Source: SHVO01 sp041919675
GTDB taxonomy: Bacteria > Pseudomonadota > Alphaproteobacteria > Rhodospirillales > Rhodospirillaceae
Length of the DNA stretch: 20,875 nucleotides
Reading direction: 5' to 3'
NCBI GenBank assembly: GCA_041919675.1
Contig: JAYRTJ010000056.1
Location: 1 to 20,875 of the forward strand
Below the pieces are notes generated by a model. That model worked only from the letters and a program-made list of their open reading frames with translations, searched no databases and had not been told where the DNA came from. Position numbers and translations under genes: made by a program. The first letter of the stretch is position 1. Each line of letters begins with the position of its first letter. This document shows positions 7,288-15,759 of the stretch, piece after piece.

Positions 7288-7839
7288 ATGCGTTATTTAT
7301 CCATTGCGATCATGCTTGTGGCGGCTGTCAGCCTGACGGGCTGCGACAGAACCCGCCGCGCGCTCGGCCTCAACAAGACGGTTCCGGACGAATTCGCCGT
7401 GGCGACGCCTGCGCCGCTGGCAATTCCGCCCGATTTCAACCTGCGTCCGCCCGCGCCCGGTTCCGAGCGCACCCCGGAAGCGACCCCGGCCGAACAGGGC
7501 CGCGCCGTGCTCCTGGGCCGTGCGCGCCTGCTCGACTATCAGAAGCGCGGTTTCTCGAACGGAGAAACGGCCGTCCTTGGCGCCGCCGGCGCCGACGCCG
7601 TGCTCCCGGACATCCGCAACACCATCGCCAAGGAAGTTTCGACCTTCGCGCCGGAAGAGCGCGCCTTCTCCGACCGCCTCCTGTTCTGGCGGGACGGCGG
7701 AAGCGTTGCGGGCACGATCGTCGATCCGGCCGCCGAAATGAAGCGCCTCAGCCAGAACGCCGCTGAAGGCAAGAAGCCGAACGAGGGCGCCTCGGTGATC
7801 ATCCGCCGCGGCAAGAACAGCACCCTCGGCATCTTCTAG
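7288..7839 (+). CDS. DUF3035 lipoprotein, BamF-like
   Basis: The start is ATG 7288, with a GAGG ribosome site 8 nt upstream. This puts a 19-residue lipoprotein signal peptide at the N-terminus with lipobox SLTGC and lipidated C19. The 183-residue protein has VPDEFAVATPAPLAIPPDFN and LRPPAPGS segments near residues 36-60, typical of the DUF3035 family that follows lspA in alphaproteobacteria. This family has been annotated as BamF, an accessory lipoprotein of the outer-membrane β-barrel assembly complex; I recall that assignment and cannot check it here. The position directly after lspA and before a strong terminator makes it the last gene of the ileS operon. Confidence 0.85.
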   Translation: MRYLSIAIMLVAAVSLTGCDRTRRALGLNKTVPDEFAVATPAPLAIPPDFNLRPPAPGSERTPEATPAEQGRAVLLGRARLLDYQKRGFSNGETAVLGAAGADAVLPDIRNTIAKEVSTFAPEERAFSDRLLFWRDGGSVAGTIVDPAAEMKRLSQNAAEGKKPNEGASVIIRRGKNSTLGIF

Positions 7840-7862
7840 GGAATAATTTATCGCGAACGCGT

Positions 7863-8663
7863 TTAGAGCGGCGCCGGATCACCCGGCGCCGTTTCTGTTT
7901 CCGCGAGCATTTTGTACGTCTGCCCGAACAGCGTCGACAGGAGGAACAGGCCGACGAGCCCCGTCGCCGCGTCGATGGCCGCGCCGACGTAAGGCGCCGC
8001 CGTGTGCGGCTCAAAAAGCTTCTCGAGGCCGATGCCCGCGAGGCCCATCGGAACAAGGCAGCACATCAGCGCCAGCACGGCTCCTGTCAGCCGCCAGGCG
8101 ACGGGCGCGCTCATATGCCACGCGCGTTTAAAGCTCGCTTGCGTATCGAGGGCCGCCATCGCGATGACCAGCGACAGGCGCGTGACGACATAGAGCACCC
8201 ACGCCAGCGCCCCGATTCCGACCGGCGCGGCGAGCGCATAAGCGCCCACGTCGCCCCATATCATCTTGCCGATGGCCGCCACCGCCGCCACCGGGATGGC
8301 GGCGGCGAGGACGGCGAGGAACAGCGGAAACACGAACAGGATCTGCCACAGCACCATGCGTATTTCGAGGCGCGTGAACGTGTAGATCGGCCGCCGTCCG
8401 GCCTCCTCGCCATAGACAATGAGGCGGTACCAGGCCACGGCGGGCGGGATGCCGATGAGGAAAGCGAGGATGTCGCCGCTGAAACGCGCCGCGGTCCGTT
8501 CGTCCGGCGCGACGTTGAGATACAAAAGGGTCCAGGCGAGGCCGAGACCCAGGACCAGCGGGATGATTCCGTAACGCTCCATCAGCCGCCGCTGGCGCCA
8601 GCAATAGGCGAAGGAGTCCGTCACGGCGCGCCAAACCTGGAAGGTCTCCGTAACTTTGTTCAC
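7863..8663 (-). CDS. Hypothetical multi-pass inner membrane protein
   Basis: The 266-residue protein is mostly hydrophobic, with about six likely membrane segments: near residues 33-50 (IIPLVLGLGLAWTLLYL), 64-82, 104-134 (two close segments), 143-168, 190-215 and 228-248. A basic loop VTRLSLVIAMAALDTQASFK and the following RAWHMSAPVAWRL recall the repeated helical bundles of poorly described membrane families, such as those fused to glycerophosphodiester phosphodiesterases. No catalytic motif is visible and I do not assign a function. It converges on the BamF-like gene, and its last codons form part of that operon's terminator hairpin. It is divergent from the M16 pair across a 144-bp gap. 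Confidence 0.8.
   Translation of the reverse strand: MNKVTETFQVWRAVTDSFAYCWRQRRLMERYGIIPLVLGLGLAWTLLYLNVAPDERTAARFSGDILAFLIGIPPAVAWYRLIVYGEEAGRRPIYTFTRLEIRMVLWQILFVFPLFLAVLAAAIPVAAVAAIGKMIWGDVGAYALAAPVGIGALAWVLYVVTRLSLVIAMAALDTQASFKRAWHMSAPVAWRLTGAVLALMCCLVPMGLAGIGLEKLFEPHTAAPYVGAAIDAATGLVGLFLLSTLFGQTYKMLAETETAPGDPAPL
7867..7900 (+). terminator. Intrinsic terminator of the ileS-lspA-bamF-like operon
   Basis: A 9-bp perfect GC stem CGGCGCCGG-atcac-CCGGCGCCG (7869-7877 with 7883-7891), extendable by two weaker pairs, is followed by TTTCTGTTT. It lies about 28 bp after the BamF-like gene stop and overlaps the last codons of the convergent membrane-protein gene. Confidence 0.8.
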
Positions 8664-8807
8664 GACGCCGTGACCCCTGCCTTTGTTGTTACCAAGCTTA
8701 GAATCCTGGAGCTTTGTTTTCTATCTTAGTTGTAACCCTGGATTTACGCCCGCGCGTCCGACGGGCTATGGTTTGCATCCCTCCGCCTGACTGTCTCAGG
8801 GATCATC
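8664..8807. other. Divergent intergenic region (membrane protein / M16 pair)
   Basis: These 144 bp are more AT-rich than the flanking genes and must hold promoters for both directions. GTTGTTACC (from about 8685) and GTTGTAACC (about 8729-8737) form a loose pair of similar motifs. I cannot assign convincing -35/-10 boxes. The M16 ribosome site AGGGA lies 5 nt before ATG 8808. Confidence 0.4.
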
Positions 8808-10163
8808 ATGCTCCGCATCGCCGCTCCCCTTTTTGCCGCCGCCATTTTCATGGCCGCGCCGCAAGCCCGCGCCGAAGTCTACGGCGCGCAGACCTTCACC
8901 CTCGCCAACGACATGCAGGTCGTGCTGATTCCCAATCACCGCGCGCCCGTCGTCAGTCACATGGTATTTTACAAGGTGGGCTCCGCCGACGAGCCGGCCG
9001 GCAAGTCGGGCATCGCGCACTTTCTCGAGCATCTCATGTTCAAGGGCACCAAGAAATATCCCGAGGGCGCCATGACCGAGATCGTCGCGCGCAACGGCGG
9101 CAATCAGAACGCCTTCACCACCACCGACTACACCGGTTACTACCAAAACATCGCGGTCGACCGCCTGCCCCTGATGATGGACATGGAATCGGACCGCATG
9201 CGGAACCTGGTCCTTGGCGAAAAGGACATCGCGACCGAACGCGAAGTCATCATCGAGGAACGCCGCATGCGCACGGACAATTCGCCGTCGGCGCTGCTCG
9301 GTGAACGCATGGCGGCGTCCTTGTGGATGACCAACAAATATTCGATCCCGATCATCGGTTGGCTGGAAGAGATGCGCGGTCTCAATCTCGCCGACAACCT
9401 CGGCATCTACCGCCAATACTATTCGCCGCAAAACGCGATCCTGGTTGTCGCGGGCGACATCACCCTCGATAAGCTGAAGCCGCTGGCCGAGAAATATTAC
9501 GGGGTCATTCCGAAGGCCGAGAACTTCAAGCCGCGCGAACGCTCGACTTTCCTGTATGACAAGGCGGACTCGCGCATCACGCTGCACCATGAGCGCGTGA
9601 CCCAACCGTCCTGGAGCCGCCAGATCATCGCGCCGAGCTATAACGTCGGCGACCGCACCGATGTGCACGCCCTCGAAGTGTTCAGCGAGATCATCGGCGG
9701 CGGTTCGACCACCAAGCTGTATCGCAAGCTCGTCGTCGAGCAGCAGGTCGCCGCATCCTTCGGCGCCGGCTACGACACCGACGCGGTGTCCTATGGCAGC
9801 TTCTTTGTCTCCATGACCCCAAGCCCGGGCGTGAGCATCGCGCAGGCCGAAGCGGCCTATGAAAAGGCGCTCGCCGAATTGCTTGCGAACGGCGTTACGG
9901 AAGCCGATGTCCAGCAAGCCAAGAACCGCTTCGCAGCGCGCCTGGCCTTTGCGAAAGACTCGCCGATGTCCGCCGCCCGCGCGGTGGGCACGTCGCTGGC
10001 GTCGGGAATAAAGCTCGAAGATATCGAGAATTGGCCCGAGGCCGTGAACAAGGTCACGCTCGCCCAGGTGCAGGCCGCCGCGCGCCGCCTGTTCGCCGAC
10101 AATTCCTCGGTCACGGGAATTTTGTTGCCCCCTGGACAAACCGCTGGAGGGTCGGCGCCATGA
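8808..10163 (+). CDS. Secreted zinc-dependent M16 peptidase
   Basis: This 451-residue protein has a Sec signal peptide cleaved after about residue 22 (PQARA) and then an M16 (pitrilysin/insulinase) fold. The inverted zinc motif H-x-x-E-H is intact as HFLEH at 71-75, and the third ligand is in TEREVIIEERRMR (Glu at about 150-151). It should be an active periplasmic metallopeptidase that degrades small proteins or peptides. An AGGGA ribosome site supports ATG 8808. Its stop overlaps the start of the next M16 gene in an ATGA arrangement, which points to equimolar expression and a heterodimer, as known for paired bacterial M16B proteins. Confidence 0.95.
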   Translation: MLRIAAPLFAAAIFMAAPQARAEVYGAQTFTLANDMQVVLIPNHRAPVVSHMVFYKVGSADEPAGKSGIAHFLEHLMFKGTKKYPEGAMTEIVARNGGNQNAFTTTDYTGYYQNIAVDRLPLMMDMESDRMRNLVLGEKDIATEREVIIEERRMRTDNSPSALLGERMAASLWMTNKYSIPIIGWLEEMRGLNLADNLGIYRQYYSPQNAILVVAGDITLDKLKPLAEKYYGVIPKAENFKPRERSTFLYDKADSRITLHHERVTQPSWSRQIIAPSYNVGDRTDVHALEVFSEIIGGGSTTKLYRKLVVEQQVAASFGAGYDTDAVSYGSFFVSMTPSPGVSIAQAEAAYEKALAELLANGVTEADVQQAKNRFAARLAFAKDSPMSAARAVGTSLASGIKLEDIENWPEAVNKVTLAQVQAAARRLFADNSSVTGILLPPGQTAGGSAP

Positions 10164-11536
10164 TGAATCCCATGAAGAAATTCGTCCTGCTCGCCGTCGC
10201 TGTTGTCGCCTTCGCCGCGCCGGCCTGTGCGCTCACCGTCCGTGAAGTGAAGAGCAAGGGCGGCGTCAGCGCCTATCTCTCCGAAGACCACACCACGCCG
10301 ATCATCGCCATCACCTTCGGCTTCAAGGGCGGCAGCGCCATCGATCCGGACGCCAAACTTGGCCTGTCCGGCATGGTGACGTCGCTGCTGGACGAGGGGG
10401 CGGGCACGCTCGATTCCTTCGCCTTCCAGACCGAGCTGCAGGACCGCGCCATCACGCTGCAGTTCAGCGCCGACAACGACTATGTCACCGGCAAGATCGT
10501 CACCACGACGCCGAACGCGTCGAAAGCTTATGAACTCCTGCGCCTCGCGCTGACGCAGCCGCGCTTCGACCAGGAGCCGGTCGAACGCATCCGCCGCCAG
10601 ATCCTCGTCGGCATCCAGTCGCAGCTTGAGAATCCGGGCCGCATCGCCGGTCAACGTCTCATGGAAGAGTTGTTCGGCAAACATCCCTACGCCCGCGAGG
10701 ACGACGGTACCCCGGCCTCGATCAAGGGCATCACCACCGACGATCTCAAGGGCTGGGTGCAAAGCCGCTTCGCGCGCGACCGCCTGATGGTCGGCGTATC
10801 GGGCGACATCACCGCCGCGCAGCTTCAGACGGTGCTCGATCAGGTCTTTGGACCGCTCCCGGCCGCCACGGGCCTGAAGGCGGACGTGCCGCCCGCGCCG
10901 ATCGTGGGCGCCGGAAAAGTCGTGCGCATCGCCAAGAACCTGCCGCAGAGCGTGGTTTACATCGGGCAGAAGGGCCTGATGCGCGAAGACCCGGATTGGT
11001 ACACGGGCCTGGTGGTCGACTATGTGTTCGGCGGCGGCAGTTTCCAGTCGCGCCTCATGGACGAAGTGCGCGAGAAGCGCGGCCTCGCCTATAGTGTCGG
11101 CACCGGCATGGCGCCCTACGACGCCGGCGCGGCCATGATGGCCTCGGTCGGCACACGCGCCGATCAGGCCGAAGCCAGCCTCCAGGTCATTCGCGATGAG
11201 TGGGTGAAGATGCGCGACGGCGGTCCCACGCAGGAAGAGCTGAACGACGCCAAGCAGTATCTTACCGGCGCCTGGCCGCTGCGGTTCACCTCGACGGGCT
11301 CCATCGCCGACACGCTGCTTGCCGTACAGCGCGACAATCTCGGGCTCGACTATATCGACAAGCGCAACAGCTACATCGAATCCGTCACGCTCGATCGGGC
11401 CAAGGCGCTGTCGAAGAAGCTCTATGACCCCGACAATCTCGTGGTCGTGGTGGTGGGGCCCGACCTGTCGGCGGCCAAGCCCGGCGCGGCGCCCGCGGCA
11501 AAGCCGGCGCCGGCCAAGGCTAAAGCGAAGCCGTAA
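10160..11536 (+). CDS. M16-family peptidase-like subunit lacking the zinc motif
   Basis: The start is ATG 10160, with GGAGG 8-10 nt upstream. It overlaps the TGA of the first M16 gene by 4 nt. The 458-residue product has a signal peptide (KKFVLLAVAVVAFAAPACA). At the position where the partner has HFLEH it reads LSGMVTSLLDEG, so the zinc ligands are gone. The C-terminal half keeps the family's KRGLAYSVGTG segment, which in non-catalytic M16B subunits helps bind substrate. The inference is that it is the regulatory or substrate-binding subunit paired with the upstream active peptidase. The tail from about residue 440 is Ala/Pro/Lys-rich and low complexity (AAKPAPAKAKAKP), probably a flexible periplasmic end. 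Confidence 0.94.
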   Translation: MMNPMKKFVLLAVAVVAFAAPACALTVREVKSKGGVSAYLSEDHTTPIIAITFGFKGGSAIDPDAKLGLSGMVTSLLDEGAGTLDSFAFQTELQDRAITLQFSADNDYVTGKIVTTTPNASKAYELLRLALTQPRFDQEPVERIRRQILVGIQSQLENPGRIAGQRLMEELFGKHPYAREDDGTPASIKGITTDDLKGWVQSRFARDRLMVGVSGDITAAQLQTVLDQVFGPLPAATGLKADVPPAPIVGAGKVVRIAKNLPQSVVYIGQKGLMREDPDWYTGLVVDYVFGGGSFQSRLMDEVREKRGLAYSVGTGMAPYDAGAAMMASVGTRADQAEASLQVIRDEWVKMRDGGPTQEELNDAKQYLTGAWPLRFTSTGSIADTLLAVQRDNLGLDYIDKRNSYIESVTLDRAKALSKKLYDPDNLVVVVVGPDLSAAKPGAAPAAKPAPAKAKAKP

Positions 11537-12043
11537 TTACTTCGGGGCCTTCGCGGCGGTTGCTTCGATTTCCACCAGGTAATACGGCGCGGCCAGCGCG
11601 GCGACCTGGATGGTCGAACGCGTGACCAGGTTCTTGTTGGCCGCCGCGCCGAAGTACATCTTGTAGCCCTCGTTCATCCCGGCGAAGTCCATCTTGCCGC
11701 CGAGCTTCGGGTCACCGACGAGGAACACCGTCATCTTCACGACATCCGACATGGCGTAGCCTTTCTCGGCCAGCGCCGCCTTGATGCGCTCCATCACGGC
11801 GATGGTCTGGGTCTTGGTATCGCCGAAGGCCTCGAAGCTGTCCGTCTTTCCCGCCGTGATCGGGGTCGGGGTCAGGCCCGACAGGAACAGGATCTCGCTG
11901 CCCGCCGGAATGGTCGCCGACTGCAGGATCAGCGCGTTGCCGGCATTCGGCATGCGGGTGATTTCGGCGGCGGACGCGGACAGGGCCGGCACGGTCATCA
12001 GCGCCGCGGCAACGGCGGCGGCAAGGCGGGTTTGCGTGGTCAC
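11537..12043 (-). CDS. Exported RidA/YjgF-family protein
   Basis: The 168-residue protein has a Sec signal peptide (MTTQTRLAAAVAAALMTVPA, then SASA) with cleavage near residue 26, followed by one RidA domain of about 130 residues. R142 in VTRSTIQVAALA aligns with the key Arg of RidA imine deaminases, and E160 in VEIEATA with the conserved acidic residue. Deaminase chemistry is therefore possible, but a periplasmic place is unlike cytoplasmic RidA, which clears 2-aminoacrylate. Many exported family members have no known role. Its stop codon abuts the stop of the second M16 gene with no intervening base, so the two transcripts run into each other. Confidence 0.9.
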   Translation of the reverse strand: MTTQTRLAAAVAAALMTVPALSASAAEITRMPNAGNALILQSATIPAGSEILFLSGLTPTPITAGKTDSFEAFGDTKTQTIAVMERIKAALAEKGYAMSDVVKMTVFLVGDPKLGGKMDFAGMNEGYKMYFGAAANKNLVTRSTIQVAALAAPYYLVEIEATAAKAPK

Positions 12044-12240
12044 GAAGGCTCCCCATTTTTGAAGTTTGGCGGACGCCCAGTCTGCAAGGGGCGGGCCCCG
12101 CGCGCCACGGTGGATTTACAGCCCGGGCGAGAATTCTAAGTAGTTGATTTTACACCATTCCTATTCTCAAAGTTTGGCAGGCTGCGCCCGGATTGATAAG
12201 GTGCCCGGCCCCTCAGTTCTGGACCGGGATTTTGCGTTAC
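12044..12240. other. Divergent intergenic region (ridA-like / pgi) with a short direct repeat
   Basis: The 197-bp gap must carry promoters for both flanking genes. AAGTTTGGC occurs twice in the same orientation, at 12062-12070 and 12170-12178, 108 bp apart. An AT-rich core (about 12127-12170) separates them. No clear -35/-10 pair, hairpin or RNA gene is visible. Confidence 0.4.
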
Positions 12241-13878
12241 ATGAACTCATCGTCCCTGACGGCTCTGCCGGTCTGGCAGGCGCTTAAAGCTCACGCGGCT
12301 GTCCTCGCGGGTCAGCATATGCGTGATCTGTTCGCCGCCGACCCGGACCGGTTCGCGCGCCTCTCGTTCTCTTTCGGGCCCATTCGCGCCGACTACTCGA
12401 AGAACCGCGTCACGCTCGAGACCCTTAGCCTTCTGGCCGAACTCGCCCGCGCGCGCGGCGTGGAGGCGGGGCGCGCCGCGATGTTCGCCGGCGAGCGCAT
12501 CAACACCACCGAGAACCGCGCCGTGCTGCACGTCGCGCTGCGCAACCGCGAAGAACGTCCGATGACGGTGGACGGCGTGGACGTGATGCCCGAAGTGCGT
12601 GCAACCCGCGCGCGTCTCAAAGCGTTCAGTGATGGGGTAAGGAACGGCCAGTGGAGGGGCGCCACGGGCAAGCCGCTTCGTCATATCGTCAATATCGGCA
12701 TCGGCGGCTCGCACCTGGGCCCGATGTTCGTCGCCGACGCGATGAAGGATCTCCAGACGCCGGAGATATCGGTGACGTTCGTCTCCAATCCCGACAGCGC
12801 GCAGCTCGCCGAAGCGCTGGCCAAACTCGAGCCCGCCGAAACCCTTTTCATCATCTGCTCGAAAACCTTCACCACCGCGGAAACCACCGCAAATGCCGAT
12901 GCCGCGCGCGCCTGGCTCACGGCACGTTTGGGCGAAACGGCGGTCGCGAAACATTTCGCCGCCGTATCGACCAACGTCGAGGCCGCCAAGACATTCGGCA
13001 TCCATCCCGACGCCGTGTTCCCGATGTGGGACTGGGTGGGCGGGCGTTATTCGGTGTGGTCGGCCATCGGCCTCTCGGTGATCCTCGCCTGCGGTTATGA
13101 AGCCTTCGACCAGTTGCTCGCCGGCGCCGAGGCCATGGACCGTCACTTCGAGACCGCCTCGCTCGAACAGAACCTGCCTGTGATCCTCGCGCTCATCGGT
13201 GTTTGGTACGCCGATTTCTTCGACGCGCCGGCCGTCGCGGTGATGCCCTACGATCACCGCCTGAAACTTTTCCCGTTCCATCTCCAGCAGCTCGACATGG
13301 AGAGCAACGGCAAGGCCGTCACCAAGGACGGCGCGAAGGTCGAGACCAAAACCGGCCCGATCATTTTCGGCGGCGGCGGCTCCGACAGTCAGCACTCGTT
13401 CTTCCAGCTTCTGCACCAGGGACCGCGCCTGATCCCGTGCGACTTCATCATCGCGCTGAAGGGCGCGGACGGCTCCGGCCCCAGCCGCGACCTGCTCATG
13501 GCCAACTGCCTCGCGCAGACTGAAGCGCTTTTGAAGGGCCGCACGGCGGCCGAGCTCGCCTCCACCCCCGAAGCGCTGCGGCCGCACCGGGAATTCACGG
13601 GGAATCGGCCCTCCAACACCCTGCTTTTGGACGAATTAACCCCCTATGTGCTTGGCATGTTGGTCGCCTTGTACGAACATAAGATTTTCGTCCAGGGGTT
13701 GATTTGGGGGGTTAACTCCTTCGACCAGTGGGGGGTAGAGTTGGGCAAGGAACTGGCCAAAAACCTGATGCCGGCCCTGCTCGATAAACCCGCCGCGGCC
13801 GAAGGGCTCCTGAAGGCCCGGGACAGCTCGACCGCCGGCCTCGCGCTCGCCTATCTGCAGGCGAAGGCGCAACAGTGA
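12241..13878 (+). CDS. pgi: Glucose-6-phosphate isomerase
   Basis: Pgi interconverts glucose-6-phosphate and fructose-6-phosphate in the cytoplasm. The 545-residue protein carries both family signatures: GGRYSVWSAIGLS at about 267-279, and GLIWGVNSFDQWGVELGK at about 486-503. The sugar-phosphate binding region NIGIGGSHLGP is near residue 158 and FVSNPD near residue 180. I chose ATG 12241 rather than an upstream in-frame TTG at 12193: the added 16 residues have no family match, and the ALPVWQALKAHA start fits the family. A weak GGGA ribosome site lies about 12 nt upstream. mutL starts 25 bp downstream and may share the transcript. Confidence 0.97.
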   Translation: MNSSSLTALPVWQALKAHAAVLAGQHMRDLFAADPDRFARLSFSFGPIRADYSKNRVTLETLSLLAELARARGVEAGRAAMFAGERINTTENRAVLHVALRNREERPMTVDGVDVMPEVRATRARLKAFSDGVRNGQWRGATGKPLRHIVNIGIGGSHLGPMFVADAMKDLQTPEISVTFVSNPDSAQLAEALAKLEPAETLFIICSKTFTTAETTANADAARAWLTARLGETAVAKHFAAVSTNVEAAKTFGIHPDAVFPMWDWVGGRYSVWSAIGLSVILACGYEAFDQLLAGAEAMDRHFETASLEQNLPVILALIGVWYADFFDAPAVAVMPYDHRLKLFPFHLQQLDMESNGKAVTKDGAKVETKTGPIIFGGGGSDSQHSFFQLLHQGPRLIPCDFIIALKGADGSGPSRDLLMANCLAQTEALLKGRTAAELASTPEALRPHREFTGNRPSNTLLLDELTPYVLGMLVALYEHKIFVQGLIWGVNSFDQWGVELGKELAKNLMPALLDKPAAAEGLLKARDSSTAGLALAYLQAKAQQ

Positions 13879-13903
13879 AAGCGGACGCTTTGAAAGCGAT
13901 GTC

Positions 13904-15724
13904 GTGACTATTCGTCTTCTGCCGCCGAACCTCGTCAACCAGATCGCCGCCGGCGAAGTGGTTGAGCGGCCGGCCTCGGCCCTGAAGGAACTCGTCGAGA
14001 ACTCCATCGACGCGGGCGCCACGCGTATCGACATCGTGCTCAACGACGGCGGCCGGTCGCTGATCGTGGTCACCGACAACGGTTGCGGCATGACACCGCA
14101 GGAATTGATCGTGGCCGTCGACCGTCATGCGACGTCCAAGCTCCCCAGCGACGATCTGCTCGACATCAACTATCTCGGCTTCCGCGGCGAGGCGTTGCCC
14201 GCCATCGGTTCCGTCGCCCGCCTTACGGTGACCAGCCGTACCCAGGACGCGGATTCCGGCTGGTACGTCGTCGTCGCGGGCGGGCGCAAAGACGGCCCGG
14301 TCCCCGCGCCGCATCCGCGCGGGACGCGCGTCGAAGTGCGGGATATCTTTTATGCCACGCCCGCGCGTCTCAAATTCCTCAAAGCCTCCTCGACCGAGCT
14401 CACGTATGCCGTGGACGCCATTGAACGTTTGGCGATGGCGCATCCGGATATCGCCTTCACGCTGACGGCCGACGGCAAGCAGCGCCTCAATCTGCCCGCC
14501 GGCCACATGCAGGGCGATCTTTTCGATGTGCATCTCGAACGCATCGCCGGCGTGATCGGCAAGGACTTCGGCGCCAACGCGGTGCCCGTGGCCGCCGAGC
14601 GCGAGGACATCAAGTTGTTCGGCTATATCGGTGTGCCGACCTTCAATCGCGGCAATGCGCTGGCGCAGTATTTGTTCGTCAACGGCCGGCCGGTGCGCGA
14701 TCGTCTTCTGCACGGCGCCGTGCGCGCCGCGTATCAGGACTTTTTGGCCGCCAACCGGCATCCTTATGTCGTCCTGTTCCTCGAAGTGCCGCAGCGCGAC
14801 GTCGACGTGAACGTTCATCCCGCCAAGGCCGAAGTGCGTTTCCGTGACGCGGGCCTCGTGCGCGGCCTCCTGGTCGGCGCGCTGAAACACGCGCTGGCCG
14901 AAGCGGGCCACAAGGCCTCCACGACCGTCGCCAGCGCCGCGCTCGGCTCGTTCCGTCCCGGTGACGGCCGCGTGTTCTCGGGCGGCGGTCCCATCTCGTA
15001 CGCCGCGGCGCAGGTGGCCTACACCATGCAGGCGCCGGAGGACGGGCAGGGGCTGGCGGAGAACGAAGCGCCGTCCCTGTTCGCGTTGGCGCCGTCCGCG
15101 CCCGACGCGACCCCGGTGCAGATTGTCGAGGCCGACTACCAATCGCATCCTTTGGGCGTCGCACGGGCCCAGGTGCACGAAACATATATCGTCGCCCAGA
15201 CATCGGACGGCATCGTCATCGTCGATCAGCACGCCGCGCATGAGCGTCTGGTGTATGAGCGCATGAAAACGGCGCTGGCCAACGGCGGCATCCATCGCCA
15301 GATCCTCCTGATCCCGGAAGTCGTGGAACTCGACGAACCTGCCGCGGCGCGCATCGGCGCCCGTACGGCCGAATTCGCCGAACTGGGCCTTGTGGTGGAG
15401 CCTTTCGGCGCCGGCGCGGTCGTGGTGCGTGAAATGCCGTCGCTCCTGGGCGAAACCGACGTGCCCAGCCTCATCAAGGATCTCGCCGACGACCTCGCGT
15501 CGGTCGATGAAGCCTTGACCCTCAAGGACAAGCTCGGCGACGTGTGCGGGACATTGGCCTGCCACAGCGCCATTCGGGCGGGCCGGCGTCTCAATGGGCC
15601 GGAGATGAACGCCCTGCTGCGCCAGATGGAAGTGACGCCGCATGCCGGTCAGTGCAATCATGGACGGCCGACGTATGTGGAATTGAAGCTCAAGGATATC
15701 GAGCGTTTGTTCGGGCGCCGGTAG
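13904..15724 (+). CDS. mutL: DNA mismatch repair protein MutL (endonuclease type)
   Basis: MutL couples mismatch recognition by MutS to strand incision. The 606-residue protein has the GHKL ATPase motifs: E32/N33 in ELVENSIDAGA, DNGCGM at 58-63 and GFRGEAL at 92-98. A variable linker follows at about 330-405. The C-terminal domain has the metal-binding endonuclease motif DQHA-x2-E-x4-E (D441 to E452), plus ACHSAIRAGRRL and the terminal CNHGRP motif. It is thus the nicking type found in bacteria without MutH, unlike enterobacterial MutL. The start is GTG 13904: the nearby ATG is out of frame and hits a stop, and the family begins with IRLLPPNLVNQIAAGEVVERP. Confidence 0.97.
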   Translation: MTIRLLPPNLVNQIAAGEVVERPASALKELVENSIDAGATRIDIVLNDGGRSLIVVTDNGCGMTPQELIVAVDRHATSKLPSDDLLDINYLGFRGEALPAIGSVARLTVTSRTQDADSGWYVVVAGGRKDGPVPAPHPRGTRVEVRDIFYATPARLKFLKASSTELTYAVDAIERLAMAHPDIAFTLTADGKQRLNLPAGHMQGDLFDVHLERIAGVIGKDFGANAVPVAAEREDIKLFGYIGVPTFNRGNALAQYLFVNGRPVRDRLLHGAVRAAYQDFLAANRHPYVVLFLEVPQRDVDVNVHPAKAEVRFRDAGLVRGLLVGALKHALAEAGHKASTTVASAALGSFRPGDGRVFSGGGPISYAAAQVAYTMQAPEDGQGLAENEAPSLFALAPSAPDATPVQIVEADYQSHPLGVARAQVHETYIVAQTSDGIVIVDQHAAHERLVYERMKTALANGGIHRQILLIPEVVELDEPAAARIGARTAEFAELGLVVEPFGAGAVVVREMPSLLGETDVPSLIKDLADDLASVDEALTLKDKLGDVCGTLACHSAIRAGRRLNGPEMNALLRQMEVTPHAGQCNHGRPTYVELKLKDIERLFGRR

Positions 15725-15759
15725 GATATCCGCAGAGGGGCGATAGGGGCTAAGCTGAG

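Noticed and set aside
12193..12240. TTG 12193 as the start of pgi
   Set aside because: The added 16 residues do not resemble the family N-terminus; ATG 12241 fits.
12247..13587. A 446-codon antisense frame in pgi, and a similar 447-codon one in the M16 gene at 8796-10139
   Set aside because: Both are typical GC-rich shadows without ribosome sites or domains.
13712..15661. A 649-codon open frame antisense to mutL and the end of pgi
   Set aside because: It is a shadow of two well-supported genes; its sequence is rich in His, Arg and Gly with no family motif.
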